Source of the DNA: Massospora cicadina
Lineage: Eukaryota > Entomophthoromycota > Entomophthoromycetes > Entomophthorales > Entomophthoraceae
Length of the DNA stretch: 64,000 bases
Assembly: GCA_022478985.1 (NCBI GenBank)
Contig: JAKSZP010014463.1
Span: 186,001 to 250,000, forward strand
Direction: 5' to 3'
Shown: positions 23,321-34,859 of the stretch, in pieces
How the letters are laid out: each line of letters opens with the position of its first letter
Numbering within the stretch: position 1 is the stretch's first letter
The notes under the pieces: generated by a model
Database searches by the model: none
What the model saw: only the letters and a program-made list of their open reading frames with translations
Told to the model about the DNA's origin: nothing
Made by a program: the position numbers and the translations under genes

Positions 23321-23969
23321 ATGAAGAAAAATATTTTTTTTAATTTAATTTATAATGATGGCATATTTTCTATGAAATAAAAGTTGGTTGGCAGAAAAAT
23401 CAGGGAAGTGCTGAAGCAGATTCTCAAAAAATGTGGGATGCCATTGATAATAAGCAAGACAATTAAATTCTATTGAAAAACAAATAATAGTTAATACATG
23501 GTTAACGCTAGAAATCCTGGAGCCTTTATATGAGGAAGTCATCGCCCTAAGGAATAAATTGAGATTGGAGCCTTGGTAGCGCCAGGGCTTATAATTTCAG
23601 GCCACAGTTAAATTTAAGTACTAATGGTCAATCTGAGAAAATCCCTAATGAAAATGGGAAAACTTAAGTTATTGCATTTGCACATTTTTTTTCCTGATGG
23701 CAGGAATCAGATAGTTCCATGACTTTGGAACACTAACAGAGATGGGATTACCTATGGATGCTGCTGACAAAATTAATGCAATTGTTGATCATGAGCTTCT
23801 GGATGAGTCATCAGAATATCAACAAAAAGAAGTTCTATGATTATTTGAGAAATATTGGTGATATATGCCCAGGACAATAGTGACCTGGAATGCACTAAAA
23901 ATAAGATCTGTAAGGTTGATACTGAAGAATATCTGCCAAAATGAATGAGACCTGTCCACTGGTCCAAGG

Positions 23970-24730
23970 CTTCTGAAGCAATATTTAGTAAGAAAGCAGT
24001 AAACTGATTAGAAATGGCTCCTCATACCATTGTTAAGTACATAGGTGAGTCCAATCCTTATTTTAAAGAAAAAGGATGGATCAAAACTGTGTTGATCAAT
24101 TACCATTGGTTGAATAAAATCACTAATTAGGATTCATATTCATTTCTAAGGATAGACAACATGCTCAATTGCCTTGGGAAATCAAGTTTTTTGGTGATAG
24201 ATTTGATCATAAAGTTTTGAAAGATAGAATTGCCAAAAGAATATCAATAGAAGTGTGTGATAGTCACCAACAAGGACTATACCAGCCAACAAAAATGCCT
24301 CATGGATTTCAATGTGCCAGCAACTTTTCTAACGGTCAATATTTTCTATCTTAAGTGACTGAAGGTATCTTGTGTTTTGGTGTACTTGGATGACATCAAT
24401 GTTCTTAATAGGACATTCACTGATCACCTGGATCACTTAGAAGGAGTTTTCAAGTGCATAATGACAGCTAATCTAAAGATCAAGCCAAGGAAAAGTCATT
24501 TCTTTAATATAGAGCTTGAATACCTGGGGTTTGTGATAAACTTCAGCTGACTACAACTGCAGCTGAAGAATATAATGGCCAAATAATGGATGTCAATCCT
24601 GCTGAGTGTTCAGAAATTACAAGTCTTTCTTGGGATGGTTGTCTACTATCACTAATTTAACAAATATTTCACCAGTTTTTCAAAACCACTATTTCACTTG
24701 CTGAAGGATCTGAAAAAAGGATCTATGTGG
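23970..24730 (+). pseudogene. B2 reverse transcriptase
   Basis: The palm box is intact: CVLVYLDDINVLNRTFTDHL (24370-24430). It is followed by a FNIELEYLGF-like block (about 24500-24535) and the connection region ending near 24720. Upstream, 24280-24330 reads QPTKMPHGFQCASNF, equivalent to the MPHGL..A..F block. The N-terminal part, about 23990-24120, has stops. Similar to the RT of E. Confidence 0.7.
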
Positions 24731-24799
24731 AATGAGGAGGCCCAATAAGCGTTCAATGAGCAGAGAAGATATGGGATTACTAGTCCTGTTCTGAAATAC

Positions 24800-25210
24800 C
24801 CAAATGCTAGTTGTAAATTTTTAATTCAGAGTGATGCCTCATTAACAGCAATAGGCGCCATTTAGGTCAAGTAGACGACGATGGAGAAGAGCATCTGGTA
24901 GCATATGTGAGTAGGACATTGATGCCAGTGGAAAGGAACTACAACGTGTTAAAGCACAAGTGCCTCACAGTAATATACACCTACAAATAATTTTGTGTGT
25001 ATTTATGGGACATATTTCAAGGTTGTGACTGCCCACCTGTCTCTATGCTGGTTGCATAATCTTAAAGACCCAGAGGGGTGACTGGAACGATGGATTTTAA
25101 ACTGCAAGCCTAAAAATTTAATGATTATACACTGAGCAGGAGCAGCACCTTAGAATGCTGACAGATTATTGAAATTACCTGCCATTTAAGTCGTTTACTA
25201 GCAAGTGGTT
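24800..25210 (+). pseudogene. B2 RNase H
   Basis: FLIQSDASLTAIGAI (about 24819-24863) holds the first catalytic Asp, followed by a stop. A distal block equivalent to Q.YL....F.V...H..L.WL lies at about 24985-25060. Order directly after RT fits Ty3/gypsy pol. Confidence 0.6.
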
Positions 25211-25249
25211 GAAGTATTCCAATAGATGATCAAAGGGGATATTGGGGAT

Positions 25250-26400
25250 AAACCCCAGGAGATTTGAACTTTACTAAAGAATGTGATGGAAAATACCAAG
25301 ATAAAGAATGGACAGCTTTATATGTCGATTGACAGAAAACAATACTTATTTCCTAAACCTTTGGAACTATCAGAACTTATTCAAGCCGCGCACAAAGTTG
25401 TAGGGCATATTGACCTAAGAATGATGATGGAACATCTAAGCCAGTATTATTACTGGATATTAATCCATTATAGCACAGCAGATATCCTAAACTGTTGTGT
25501 GGAATGTCAACTCCACAAGCCACACAAGTATGTGATGGTATACTGGCTAATACCCTGGGTTCATTTGGCACATGGTGTCAATAGATGTGTTGGGACCTTT
25601 GAGTGTTAGTACTGGAGTAGTAAGTACATTATAGTCACAATAGACCAGCTGACTAGATGGGTTGAGACAAAGTTCTTGAGTAAAGTAGATGCTACAAGCA
25701 CTGCAAGGTTCATACTGGACTAAGTAGTGTACCAGCATGGATGCCCAAGCATTATTAAGTAATAATGGAGCCAACTTTATGTCCTGCATGATCCCAAGAC
25801 AGAATGAATTAATGAAAATCAGAAGAGTGATGTCCCTTTCCTGCCATCCAGAAAAAATGGAATGTAAGAGAGATTCAATGGAAATTTAGTAGCAATGCTG
25901 AATAAAATTGGTGGTGGGGAGAACCTCAACTTGGGGATCTTATCTGAGTTCAGTTATCTTCACTTATAATACCAATTCTCATATGGCAACAAGGAAATCT
26001 CCATTTTTTAATTTTACATGGATGAGGAGCCTCATTACCACTAATTTTGTATTCAACAGTGGAACCAACTTTAGGGATGAGCACAGGGCAATACAAAACC
26101 TAATTGTTAAATATCATGATTTATTTGTAATTACAGGCATTTGACACAATGTTGAAGAAAAGAATTGGAGTGAAGAAAAAGGATGATCAAAAGTTGACCA
26201 GCCTTAAATAGTACCAAGTGGGAGATAGGGCAGCTTATTATGATATCCATAGGTTTGGAAGAAGAAACAAGATGGACACCCTTTAGTCAGTCCCATTTGA
26301 GTTTATCATTAAGGTGGCAACAGATGCTTTATGCTAAAGACATAATGGGTGGTCATATATTGAACTGAGTCCATACCAAGACTTAAAGTATTTGATCTAA
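25250..26400 (+). pseudogene. B2 integrase
   Basis: Frame 25283-25609 holds the zinc-finger segment AAHKVVGHIDLRMM ... CCVECQLHKPHK (H-H-C-C pattern). Core residues follow in broken frames: a TIDQLTRW-like block at about 25635-25660 and a SNNGANFM-like block at about 25760-25785. The later frame 25908-26144 parallels the E integrase distal core (SYLSSVIFTYNTNSHMATRKSP). Many stops. Confidence 0.65.
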
Positions 26401-27009
26401 GTAAAAATAATTGCAATGATCCCTTGGTACCGCTGAACCATGATTGTTTTGAGTCGCAGGTGGACCTCTGAACCATATTTGATGGTTAAGTCTCAAGTGG
26501 AGACTGCATAACCAGAATTGATGGTTAAATTTTATAAAAGAAGGTCTTCGAATCTACTAATAATATGTTTAAGTCCCATTGCAAGAGAAAAAATGGTTTA
26601 AGAAAATATAAAAAATAAAGGATGAAAAGGATGAACAAGTACCTATTAAAATATCAAATTTATTTTGCCGCAATTGAGAGAATCTGCAAGTGTTCTCACC
26701 CACCATTGTTATTCAGGGGAATTAGATAAATTGTGACAGAATTAAAGAAGACTGTAAACGTTGTCAGGATCAGCTCATGTTCAAACTGGATCTTCTGTAA
26801 AGAGGCATGAGGAAGAAGAGTCAAAAGGTCTGCTCTGATTTTAAAATGAAAAAGCCCAGCCTGGGGGAATACAAGAACCAAGGAATCAATGAAGCCTACT
26901 GAGAATATCCTTTAAACAGCATGTAGTCATAGAAGCTCAACCTGAAAAAATACAGGCTTTCCAAACATATTATTGACAAGATTGACCAAAATAGTTCTGG
27001 TATGGCATG
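26400..27009 (+). other. B2 distal internal sequence, left of C2
   Basis: No readable domain. It lies between integrase and the C2 insertion; the remaining part resumes at 33533 before the LTR. Ends with GCATG (27005-27009), the left target duplication of C2. Confidence 0.45.
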
Positions 27010-27846
27010 TGTAAGGAGAGTGTCTATAAAAAACCTGTTCCCAGCGTGGTGGTGCTTGGTGAACAGGCCCAACGCCAAGGAACTAGCCGTTAGAATAAAA
27101 ATCATTATTGCCCAGCAGAGGGTGCTGGATCAATAATAACTCAAACAAAGAAATGCAATAAATAATCAGCCAAAACATCACAGTGCACACTGAGAGAAGG
27201 GGTAAATGACCCAGGTTGGAGGGTACCTGGATGAATCAACGGTGCATGAGTGGATAATCTTACTGTGTCCAAAATGGTAAGCTTAATGGAGCGTGAGACC
27301 TCCTCAAAGGGGTCTGCACACAGGATTGTTCAGAATATCATTTAAAAGAATGGTAAAAACGGGGAATTTTATTTGGGAAGTCGACCAACATTCCTTGTTG
27401 GTCGGGGAAAACATTAAAACTTGGATGGAGGAATAAGAGATTTTCAGGAGTGGGCCCAAGCACCAACCCACCAATAAGCACACACTACCATCCTGATTGG
27501 TAGAATATGCTGAAACTGACTTCACTCATGTTATTAATTTAAGTTGGATTTGACCCAAACGTGTGATTTCATAAATGGAATGGGTTTCAAACCTCTTTCC
27601 TTGACTAACTGAACCAAACTGTTTGCATTCATTACGTAAACCATTTGTTTCAATGCCTGGGCCAACGTAAGGGGCTAGGCATTTAACTCCCCACTAGTGC
27701 CAACCTGGGCATATTTTTCCCGTACCCAGCGTTGGTCTAGGGTATGCCTAAGGTCAGGGAGGCCCTGTAACTTCATCTTTTGGGCCTCCTGGCGCCCAGC
27801 CTTATCCTAGGGGTCAGTCCCACTATGATGTCATGTGACCATGACA
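27010..27846 (-). repeat. C2 3' LTR
   Basis: 837 bp, direct partner of 32692-33532; shared landmarks include GTGTCTATA, CAGAGGGTGCTGGA and TTCATTTGGGAAGTC-like and GGGGTCAGTCC blocks. Carries the minus-strand coding tail of pol (DKAGRQEAQK...). Confidence 0.88.
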
Positions 27847-30765
27847 TTACCCTCTCCTCCCAATGGGGCTCAACCCCCTCCAGGGGCTTGCATAAGGGAA
27901 AAGTTCTTGTGGGCAGGGGCCAACTTCATGGTGGCAATTGTCAGTTTAGGTTGAGATTCAGCAGCCTGGGGGAAATGCTTGTGGAAGGCTTCAATCAAAT
28001 CTTGGGCATGCACACAGTCATGAACTGGGACCCAACTGTTCTCTGCAGCGTCAAAGACCTTCCAAGATACCAGGTAGTCCAGTCTTCTTTTAACGCGGAG
28101 GGAGGCAACTATCACCTCCACCTCCCACTTGGGTGCCTCATCCATGAGATAGTCATCAGGAGTCTCTGGTGGGGGCCCTCAAACAACGTCAGTTTTGCTC
28201 TCATGAAACACCAAGAAGATCTGAAATGAAGGGGGAAGATCTAGCTGGTATGAGGCACTGCCCACCTTTCTAACAAAGTGGTAGGGGCCAATCCTCTTTG
28301 TTCCCAGCTTCTTTCACAGCTGCTTGATAGGGATGTTATGAGCATCAAGCATCATGAGATCCCCTTCTTTGTACGCAGGACCCACTCGGTGCTTCCCATC
28401 AGCATTCTCCTTATACACTTGCATTGCCGCCTCCAAGCTTGTGGAAACTCCCTGGTGGACCTTCTTAATTGTCTTGGCAAAGTCTACCACCGCTTCAACC
28501 TTAGAACCACAGCTGGGCTCCATGTTAAAGGCGGGGTTAAATCCATGGTTGGCGAAAAAGGGGAACAACCAATAGACGAATGCAAAGTGTTGTTGTAACT
28601 GAATTGGGCCATAGGAAGGTTAGAAGCCCAATATGTATGATCCTTGGCGGTGTAACACCGCAAGAACTGCTCCATGCACTGGTTCACTCGTTCAGTCTGC
28701 CCATCTGATTGAGGGTGATAGGTAGTCAAATGGTAGGGGCAAATCTGAAGAGTCGTACACAACTCTTCAAGAAAGATGGAGGTAAATTGGGGTCCCCAGT
28801 CACTGATAACCTCTTGGGGAACTCCATGGAGCGCAAACACATGCGTGACAAAGAGCCTGGCCATCTAAGCCGCAGTTATTGTAGTTCTGCAAAAAATGAA
28901 GTGGGTGAACTTTGTAAACTGGTCCACCACCACCATGATGGCAATGTAACCATCTGAGACAGGTAGTTCTACAATAAAATCCACCAATAGGCAAGTCCAG
29001 GGCCCTTTGGCTTTCTGGACTGGTACCAACAACCCCTCTAAAGGTTGACGATTTGGCTTCATTTGGTTGCAGATTAAACACTCCTTAAAATACCTCCCCA
29101 CCTGAGCAGGCAAGCCCTTCCAATTGTAGGTGCGTCATACTAACTCCAAGGTCTTTGCTTTCCAAGGATGACTAATGGTGAGTCCATCATGATGGTCCCA
29201 TATGATTTCCAGGCGCAGTGGGCCAGCAGGAACCCATAGGCGCCCCTGAAACCACACCATCTCATCCTTCACGTGATAGCCCCTGGAGAGATCCTCTTGA
29301 TTCAAATCATACTTTGCAAATAACATAGTATATTTGGCTGCTAGCGGTTGAGCAAGGACTACCTTCCTGAACATACTATATTCCTCCGCATTTTCCAGAG
29401 GTGCAAGCGCTGTCCCGTTGGCCAGGGGAGAGGGAAGTTGTGACAGAATTTTACTTGGTGGAATCATAACCTGTGTGTTGTGCACTTCTACCTCCTTGGG
29501 ATCAGGTGCTAAAGCAGGGTTGCAGCTCAAAGCATCCGCCAAACCATTCTCCTTCCCCTTGGTGAACTCATATGTGAATGAAAATTGGGAAAGGGTCTCA
29601 TGCCAACAGGTCTGCCGTGGGGTCAGGACATGAGGGACACAGTAGTAAGCAAGGCACGGTGATCTGTATGTACTCAGAATGGTTGTGTAGAGCCATGCAG
29701 GTGGTGACGCCAATATGTCAGCGCCTCCACCACTGCTAGTAACTCCTTGTCATAAATGGTGTAATTCAACTCTGGCAGAGACATTTTCCTAGAAAAATAT
29801 CCCACTGGATGCTCTTTCCCATCTTCGCCTACTTGTAACAAGGCAGCTGCTATGTTGAAGTTGGAGGCATCCATAGACACAATGAACTCTTTGGAAGGGT
29901 CAACATGGAAAAGGACAGACGTGGACAACAGGGTGCACTTCACTGCTTGGAAAGCATCTCCAAAACGGAGGACCACTGAAGCACCTTTGCACTGCTAGCC
30001 TTATATAAGGGAGCTGCCACCTCGGAAAAATTCAGCATGAACTTCTTGAGGAATGTACACAACCCAAAAAGCTTCTTAATTCCTTGATGGAGGTGGGGGT
30101 GGGCCATTTATGAATCGCCTTCTCCTTGTCTGGAGTTATCATGTGTCCTTGGTCAAACACGACGTTGCCCAGAAAAGTAACCTGGGAATTGAAAAACTCA
30201 CACTTGCTTATCTTCAGTGTAAGGCTGGCTGCCTTTAACCTCTCCACCACTTGCCAAAGGTGTACTGCATGGGACTCATGGTCAGGGAAAAACCAGAATG
30301 TCGTCCATGTAGGCAACCACGCATACCCCTAACAAGTCCCCCAACGCTGCATCAATGCGGCGTTGAAAGATAGCAGGGACATTCTTAAGCCCAAAGAGCA
30401 TGACCCGAAACTGGAAGATCCCTTTTCTGGTATGGAATGCAGTTAACCACTCTTGTCCCTTTTTAATCCGGATCTGATTGAACGCATTGAGGCAGTCCAG
30501 CTTGGAGAAGACCTTCGCCTTCTCCACATAGCGCGCAATCTGTGAATCCAAAAGGATGGGATGGCTGTCTGGTACAGTGACGTTGTTAAGGTTCCCATAG
30601 TCTACGCAGGGATGTAGAATACCATCAGCCTTCTCAACAAAGAGAAGTGGGGAGCATACAGTGGAGGTACGCTGAAAAATCGCGCCTTTGGCTAACTGCT
30701 CCTTCAACCACACATCCAATGCCTCTTCCTCCCGCACAGTCAATGGGTAAATGGGAGAAGATATA
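27847..30765 (-). pseudogene. C2 pol: RT, RNase H, integrase, chromodomain
   Basis: RT starts just left of the mariner (about 30765) and runs to about 30000: [47 protein letters not shown] and an intact YMDD (30300-30311). RNase H (29976-29600) has VSMDASNFNIAAALL and LPELNYTIYDKELLAV. The integrase zinc finger reads CLICNQMK (about 29090). The core has IVELPVSDG, VISDWGPQFTS (Asp) and SDGQTERVNQ (Glu, about 28690). The C-terminal module lies at 28568-28314. The chromodomain (28145-27980) reads PKWEVEVIVASLRVKR then LDYLVSWKVF. Frameshifts break it into about seven frames. Confidence 0.88.
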
Positions 30766-31319
30766 CACAGTTCATTCAAAAAGTTCTGGGACTAACGTTT
30801 TAAAGACACAACTTTACAAATAAATAAACTTTCTTTTATCATAATTTAACATACAACCTTTCCCTCTCTATACATATTTATATTGCTAAAACAATTGTTA
30901 AAAGGTATGCACATAGTTCCTATTTTGTATAACCATGTTTAAACCAGATGTCACATTCTTCTGAATTGTCTCTACTTTATCAAAAGGATGAACCTTCAGT
31001 GCCACCTTCAGATTAGAGAACAGAAAGAAGTCAGACAGAGCCAAATCTGGTGAATAGGGTGGATTTTTATAATTTGAAGGTGGCACTGAAGGTTCATCCT
31101 TTTGATAAAGTAGAGACAATTCAGAAGAATGTGACATCTGGTTTAAACATGGTTATACAAAATAGGAACTATGTGCATACCTTTTAACAATTGTTTTAGC
31201 AATATAAATATGTATAGAGAGGAAAGGTTGTACGTTTAAATTATGATAAAAGAAATTTTATTTATTTGTAAAGTTGTGTCTTTAAAACGTTAGTCCCAGA
31301 ACTTTTTGAATGCACTGTG
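30766..31319 (-). mobile_element. Palindromic Tc1/mariner derivative
   Basis: 554-bp element inside C2, flanked by TA/TA (30764-30765, 31320-31321). Ends are CACAGTTCATTCAAAAAG and its inverted partner. The terminal repeats extend into two 245-bp inverted arms (30766-31010, 31075-31319) that differ at only a handful of positions, around a 64-base loop. The minus strand encodes the transposase C-terminal part, with YSPDLALSDFFLF in the loop (the third catalytic Asp region of mariner transposases). The element is therefore two inverted copies of a mariner 3' end. The full transposase is absent, so it would need help in trans. Confidence 0.9.
30898..31137 (-). pseudogene. Mariner transposase C-terminal fragment
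   Basis: 79 codons, minus strand. Residues 1-23 or so are antisense arm sequence. The middle reads NPPYSPDLALSDFFLFSNL, the block around the last catalytic aspartate of mariner-type DDE transposases. The end, KVETIQKNVTSGLN, matches the C-terminal helix of that family. The DNA-binding domain and first two catalytic Asp are missing. The methionine start is fortuitous. Confidence 0.75.
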
Positions 31320-32081
31320 TATGCACCAGATCCACAGTGAACTTTAAGTCACAATCAAATTCAAAGTGCTCAGGAAGTGTGTTAGCGGATGCTGCATCAA
31401 AAGAAGATTCCAACCCCTCCAAACAGGACGGTAGGGGAACCTCCACAGAGGGATTCAGCAAAGGGGCAAGATTACAAAAGGGAATATTGGACCAAACCAT
31501 CTAGTACTAAAAAAAAATATTGGACCAATGAGGTAATTTTCCCTGAAATTATCCTATGACAAAGGAACAATCAACTGGTGACCATTGGACAAAGACAAGG
31601 ATAGAGTGTTTTCTTTCAAATTAGTTCTGACTTTAAACTTTCTCCACCACTCTACACCCAAAATAATAAGAAACAAGAGGTTCCTGATAGCTTGAAAATG
31701 ATCAGACAGAAGATAAGCGCCCACATGGTAGTCCATCAACCCCACAACGTTCAGCGCGGAGATACCTTGAGAAGCCGCAACTCTAACCATACCACCTGGT
31801 GAGTAACTCAACTCAAGGTAATAATCAAGGTCTTGGTCAATAAAATTATTAGTGGCCTCAGTATCCACTAAAATAGTTGTGCTGATCTTTCCCAAAGGGA
31901 ATGTAAGGGTAGCGGTCAATAGGAAGTATCCAGAATGGGATTTATTCAAAGCAGACAACGCCATTACCTCCCCTGAAAATTCTTCATCTGGCGTGAGCAA
32001 GCCTTCAGGGTATGTTTTGGAATCATAGAAGAGGGAGGGATAGTGGGCCACTCTTACTACTGAGGCCACATCTCCTACCAA
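31320..32081 (-). pseudogene. C2 protease and linker
   Basis: The frame 32081-31554 holds an N-terminal segment (LVGDVASVVRVAHYPSLFY-like) and the retropepsin loop ILVDTEATNNFID at about 31856-31880, where DTG has become DTE. It then reads VLGVEWW-equivalent ILGVEWWRKF, which closes the retropepsin fold. The linker to RT, 31554-31320, is interrupted on the left by the mariner. This is the longest single open frame in the C family in this window (175 codons). Confidence 0.8.
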
Positions 32082-32691
32082 ATCTTATGCAGGTGCATAT
32101 ACTTTATTATATTTAAAACGAAGTTCTATTTATAAATTCTGAGCGCCCCAGATCATGGTAGGGATCAAACGTGGGTTCTCAGGGGTAATCTGATATACAG
32201 GAATAGGGTCCTCATCCAGGCCATATGAGCTAACAAATGGTTCAGAGGGAGAGACAAGGTCTACGTTATAAAACGTGTTTTTAGATGCAAATGACCCTAT
32301 CCCTCAAACAGCAATGGAATGCCCAACGTTATCCATGGCCAACACCCCCAGGCCCAGCTGAGCCAATAACTGCCGGCATCAGCTGAATTTTCAGGAATAG
32401 GAAATCTCATTTATTTAATTTGTTTTTAATAATTTTGGTGGAAAGTCAGGGAATCATGACTTTTGGACCTCAAAGCATCTGTATCCACCAGGTACAAGCA
32501 TGAAGGGTGGATCCTTTCCAGCTGGAGGCAACCATAATAACACCAAGTTGCCCCAACCTTTGGTAAAAAGAGGAAACAGCGGTGTGGCTAATGCCAGCTG
32601 AAGCCCACAGCTGGCGCTCATCAGTTCCACTTCAGAAAAGTTCCACGCAGAAAAAGTTCATGCATATAAATTCAAGAGGTTATTAAACTAA
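32082..32691 (-). other. C2 leader between 5' LTR and protease
   Basis: About 600 bases. A short minus-strand stretch near 32300-32135 reads NTFYNVDLVSPSEPFVSSYG and ends IPTMIWGAQ before a stop; the equivalent sequence occurs in C1 and C3. No capsid or CCHC motif. The sequence next to the LTR is TTAGTTTAATAACC on the minus strand. Confidence 0.5.
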
Positions 32692-33532
32692 TGTAAGGAG
32701 AGTGTCTATAGCTCTCCTGTTCCCAGCGTGGTAATTCTTGGTGCACAGGCCCAACGCCAAGAAACTAGCCGTTAGAATAAAAATCATTATTGCCCAGCAG
32801 AGGGTGCTGGAGCAATAATAACTCAAGCAAAGAAATGCAATAAATAACCAGCCAAAAATGTCATGGTGCACACTGAGAGAAGGGGTAAATGACCCAGGTT
32901 GGAGGGTACCTGGATGAACCAATGGTGCACAAGGGGATAATATTACTGTGTCCAAAATGGCAAGTTTAATGGATTGTGAGACCTCCTCAAAGGGGTCTGC
33001 ACAAAGGATCATTTGGAATATCATTTAAAAAACAGTAAAAATGGGGAATTTTATTTGGGAAGTCAACCAACAAGGAATGTTGGTTGGGGAAAACATATTT
33101 AAACTTGGACAGGGGAATAAGGGATTTGCAGGAGTGAGCCCAAGCACTGACCCACCAATAAGCACACACTACCATCCTGATTGGTAGAATATGCTGAAAC
33201 TGACTTCACTCATGTTATCAATTGAAGTTGGATTCGGCCTGAACGTGTGATTTAATAAATGGAACAGGTTTCAAAACCCCATTCCTCGACTAACTGAACT
33301 GAACCATTTGTGTTTGTTATGTAAACCATTCATTTCAACGCCTGGGCCGATGTAAGGGGCTGGGCATTTGGCTCCCCATTAGTACCAGCCTGGGAATATT
33401 TTTCTGTTACCCAGAGTTGGTCTAGGGTATGCCTAAGGTCAGAAAGGCCCTGTAACTTCACCTTTTGGGCCTCCTGGCACCCAGCCTTATCCTTGGGGTC
33501 AGTCCCCACTATGATGTCATGTGACCATGACA
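32692..33532 (-). repeat. C2 5' LTR
   Basis: 841 bp, TGTAAGG...ATGACA, near-copy of 27010-27846. Followed by the right GCATG target copy. Contains a 68-codon minus-strand frame (33536-33330) equivalent to the LTR-encoded pol tail of C1. Confidence 0.88.
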
Positions 33533-33755
33533 GCATGAGGGATGTCAGAACCGTGCTTGAGTGAGTCAGCAGTAATTAAGAAAAGGAAAAGAGGAGCCAC
33601 GTTACTGAGAATGGCATGAGGTGCATCAAGTGGGAACAAGACTGAGGTCCGCTGAAATCAATTTAACTATGATGACTGAATTATGATCATGGCCTAAGGT
33701 GACATCCATTCAGGAGTTCCTATCTTTCACTGTATAATCTGGTTAAGAAGGGGTG
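33533..33755 (+). other. B2 distal internal sequence, right of C2
   Basis: Links the C2 insertion to the B2 LTR and ends in AAGAAGGGGTG, a purine-rich tract next to the LTR start as expected for plus-strand priming. Confidence 0.5.
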
Positions 33756-34809
33756 TGTTAAGATTTCAGACGCCCACATATCCAGCTCAATTAGAATATA
33801 TATATATATCTGCTTTATCCTCTGGGAGATTTACCCTAGTGGATGTGAGTGAACAAATGAGATGATAAATATTGTTTATTACAATTCCTTTTAGTATTTT
33901 AATTAATCCATTGTGATAAAATTCCATCAGTTTACTATGTTCCATTGAGATCTCTGTCAATTAACATGTGGTTCAATTTACAATTTAAGATATGATAATT
34001 TAATTATAATTTATGGGTTGATTGGAGTTTGTTGCCAATTAATTAATGGTATATTATTAGTTTCTGGGTGTTAACAACACTTTTGATAGCAACAAGCAAA
34101 TTAATCTTACAGGTAATGCAACATGCTGTTAATGGTTAAAAGTTCCTATTACTTAAGCAGGTTTCTAGCCTAAAAAAGGGAAATCTGCTGGGGTTGAGTA
34201 AGGCGTTAGAAAAATGTTCTTTAATTTAACCCAGAAGGAGTCATATTCTAGTCAGCGGCAAAATCTTGCTAGATGATGAGGAAGATCATCATTTTGGACA
34301 AATCCAGAAGGTTAATCCATCATTGACGGCTGCTGTTTCTTATTGGGGCACCAATAGAAGGATTAAGTACCAGATTCACATATATATTCCTATTTATATT
34401 ATATAAAGCAGGCTTAAATACTTGAATACTTATAGACATGTGTACATTTAGTGTACCTTTTACTCTTGGGATTAGAGTTGAAGGATATTGGTCCTTTATC
34501 TATATATTACTATCAAGATCTCCATGAGCTCCCACGTTAAGAGATGCAGAGAACCTCTGAATTTACTGATAGGTTAAGTTTCATTGGGGAGGAAGAGTCA
34601 AAGGGAGAGTTCCCTTGCTTTCCAGAAGTACTTTCAATGATTTGAAGAAGAGCTTTAGCACCAGTTTAGCTCTTTAGACAATACTCAAACTTAATGTGAA
34701 GATCTCAACTAGGACGATAATTTTCACACTATTGTCAACCTATATACTTTTTATCATCAATCTATACAACGCACACATCAGAACCTGTGCAGTAGATTAA
34801 AATTTTACA
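33756..34809 (+). repeat. B2 LTR followed by primer-binding site
   Basis: Starts TGTTAAGATTTC after a purine tract and ends TTTTACA. Homologous to B1 5356-6470 and to the split B3 LTR. It is followed at 34812-34829 by TGGTGCTCACTACAGGGG, a tRNA-type primer site, and about 30 further bases resembling B1/B3 leader, after which similarity ends. So it has internal sequence on both sides, which a simple 3' LTR would not. A (TA)n run is at about 33796-33810. Confidence 0.7.
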
Positions 34810-34811
34810 TT

Positions 34812-34829
34812 TGGTGCTCACTACAGGGG
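34812..34829 (+). other. tRNA primer-binding site (B family)
   Basis: TGGTGCTCACTACAGGGG begins two bases after the LTR. It would pair with the CCA-ending 3' terminus of a tRNA; the complement places C and A at the positions conserved in T-loops (C56, A58). The same motif is at 63485 (+), 59704-59721 (-) and 39765-39782 (-). Confidence 0.7.
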
Positions 34830-34859
34830 TAGTTGAGTAATTTTAGACTTGAAAGTTTA

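Larger units (their letters stand above)
27010..33532 (-). mobile_element. Chromodomain Ty3/gypsy element C2
   Basis: LTRs lie at 27010-27846 and 32692-33532 (TGTAAGG...ATGACA), with a perfect 5-bp duplication GCATG at 27005-27009 and 33533-33537. Minus-strand order from the right: 5' LTR, short leader, protease, Tc1/mariner insertion, RT, RNase H, integrase, chromodomain, purine tract (GGGAGGAGAGGG next to the left LTR), 3' LTR. It has longer frames than C1 or C3, but stops remain. Canonical gag is absent. Confidence 0.9.

Noticed and set aside
27780..28229. 149-codon plus-strand frame, one of the longest in the window
   Set aside because: Antisense to the C2 chromodomain and LTR; the minus strand gives the recognisable protein.
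28278..28598. 106-codon plus-strand frame in C2
   Set aside because: Shadow of the C2 integrase C-terminal coding on the minus strand.
33795..33811. (TA)n run as a regulatory element
   Set aside because: Simple microsatellite in the B2 LTR; not conserved in B1 or B3.
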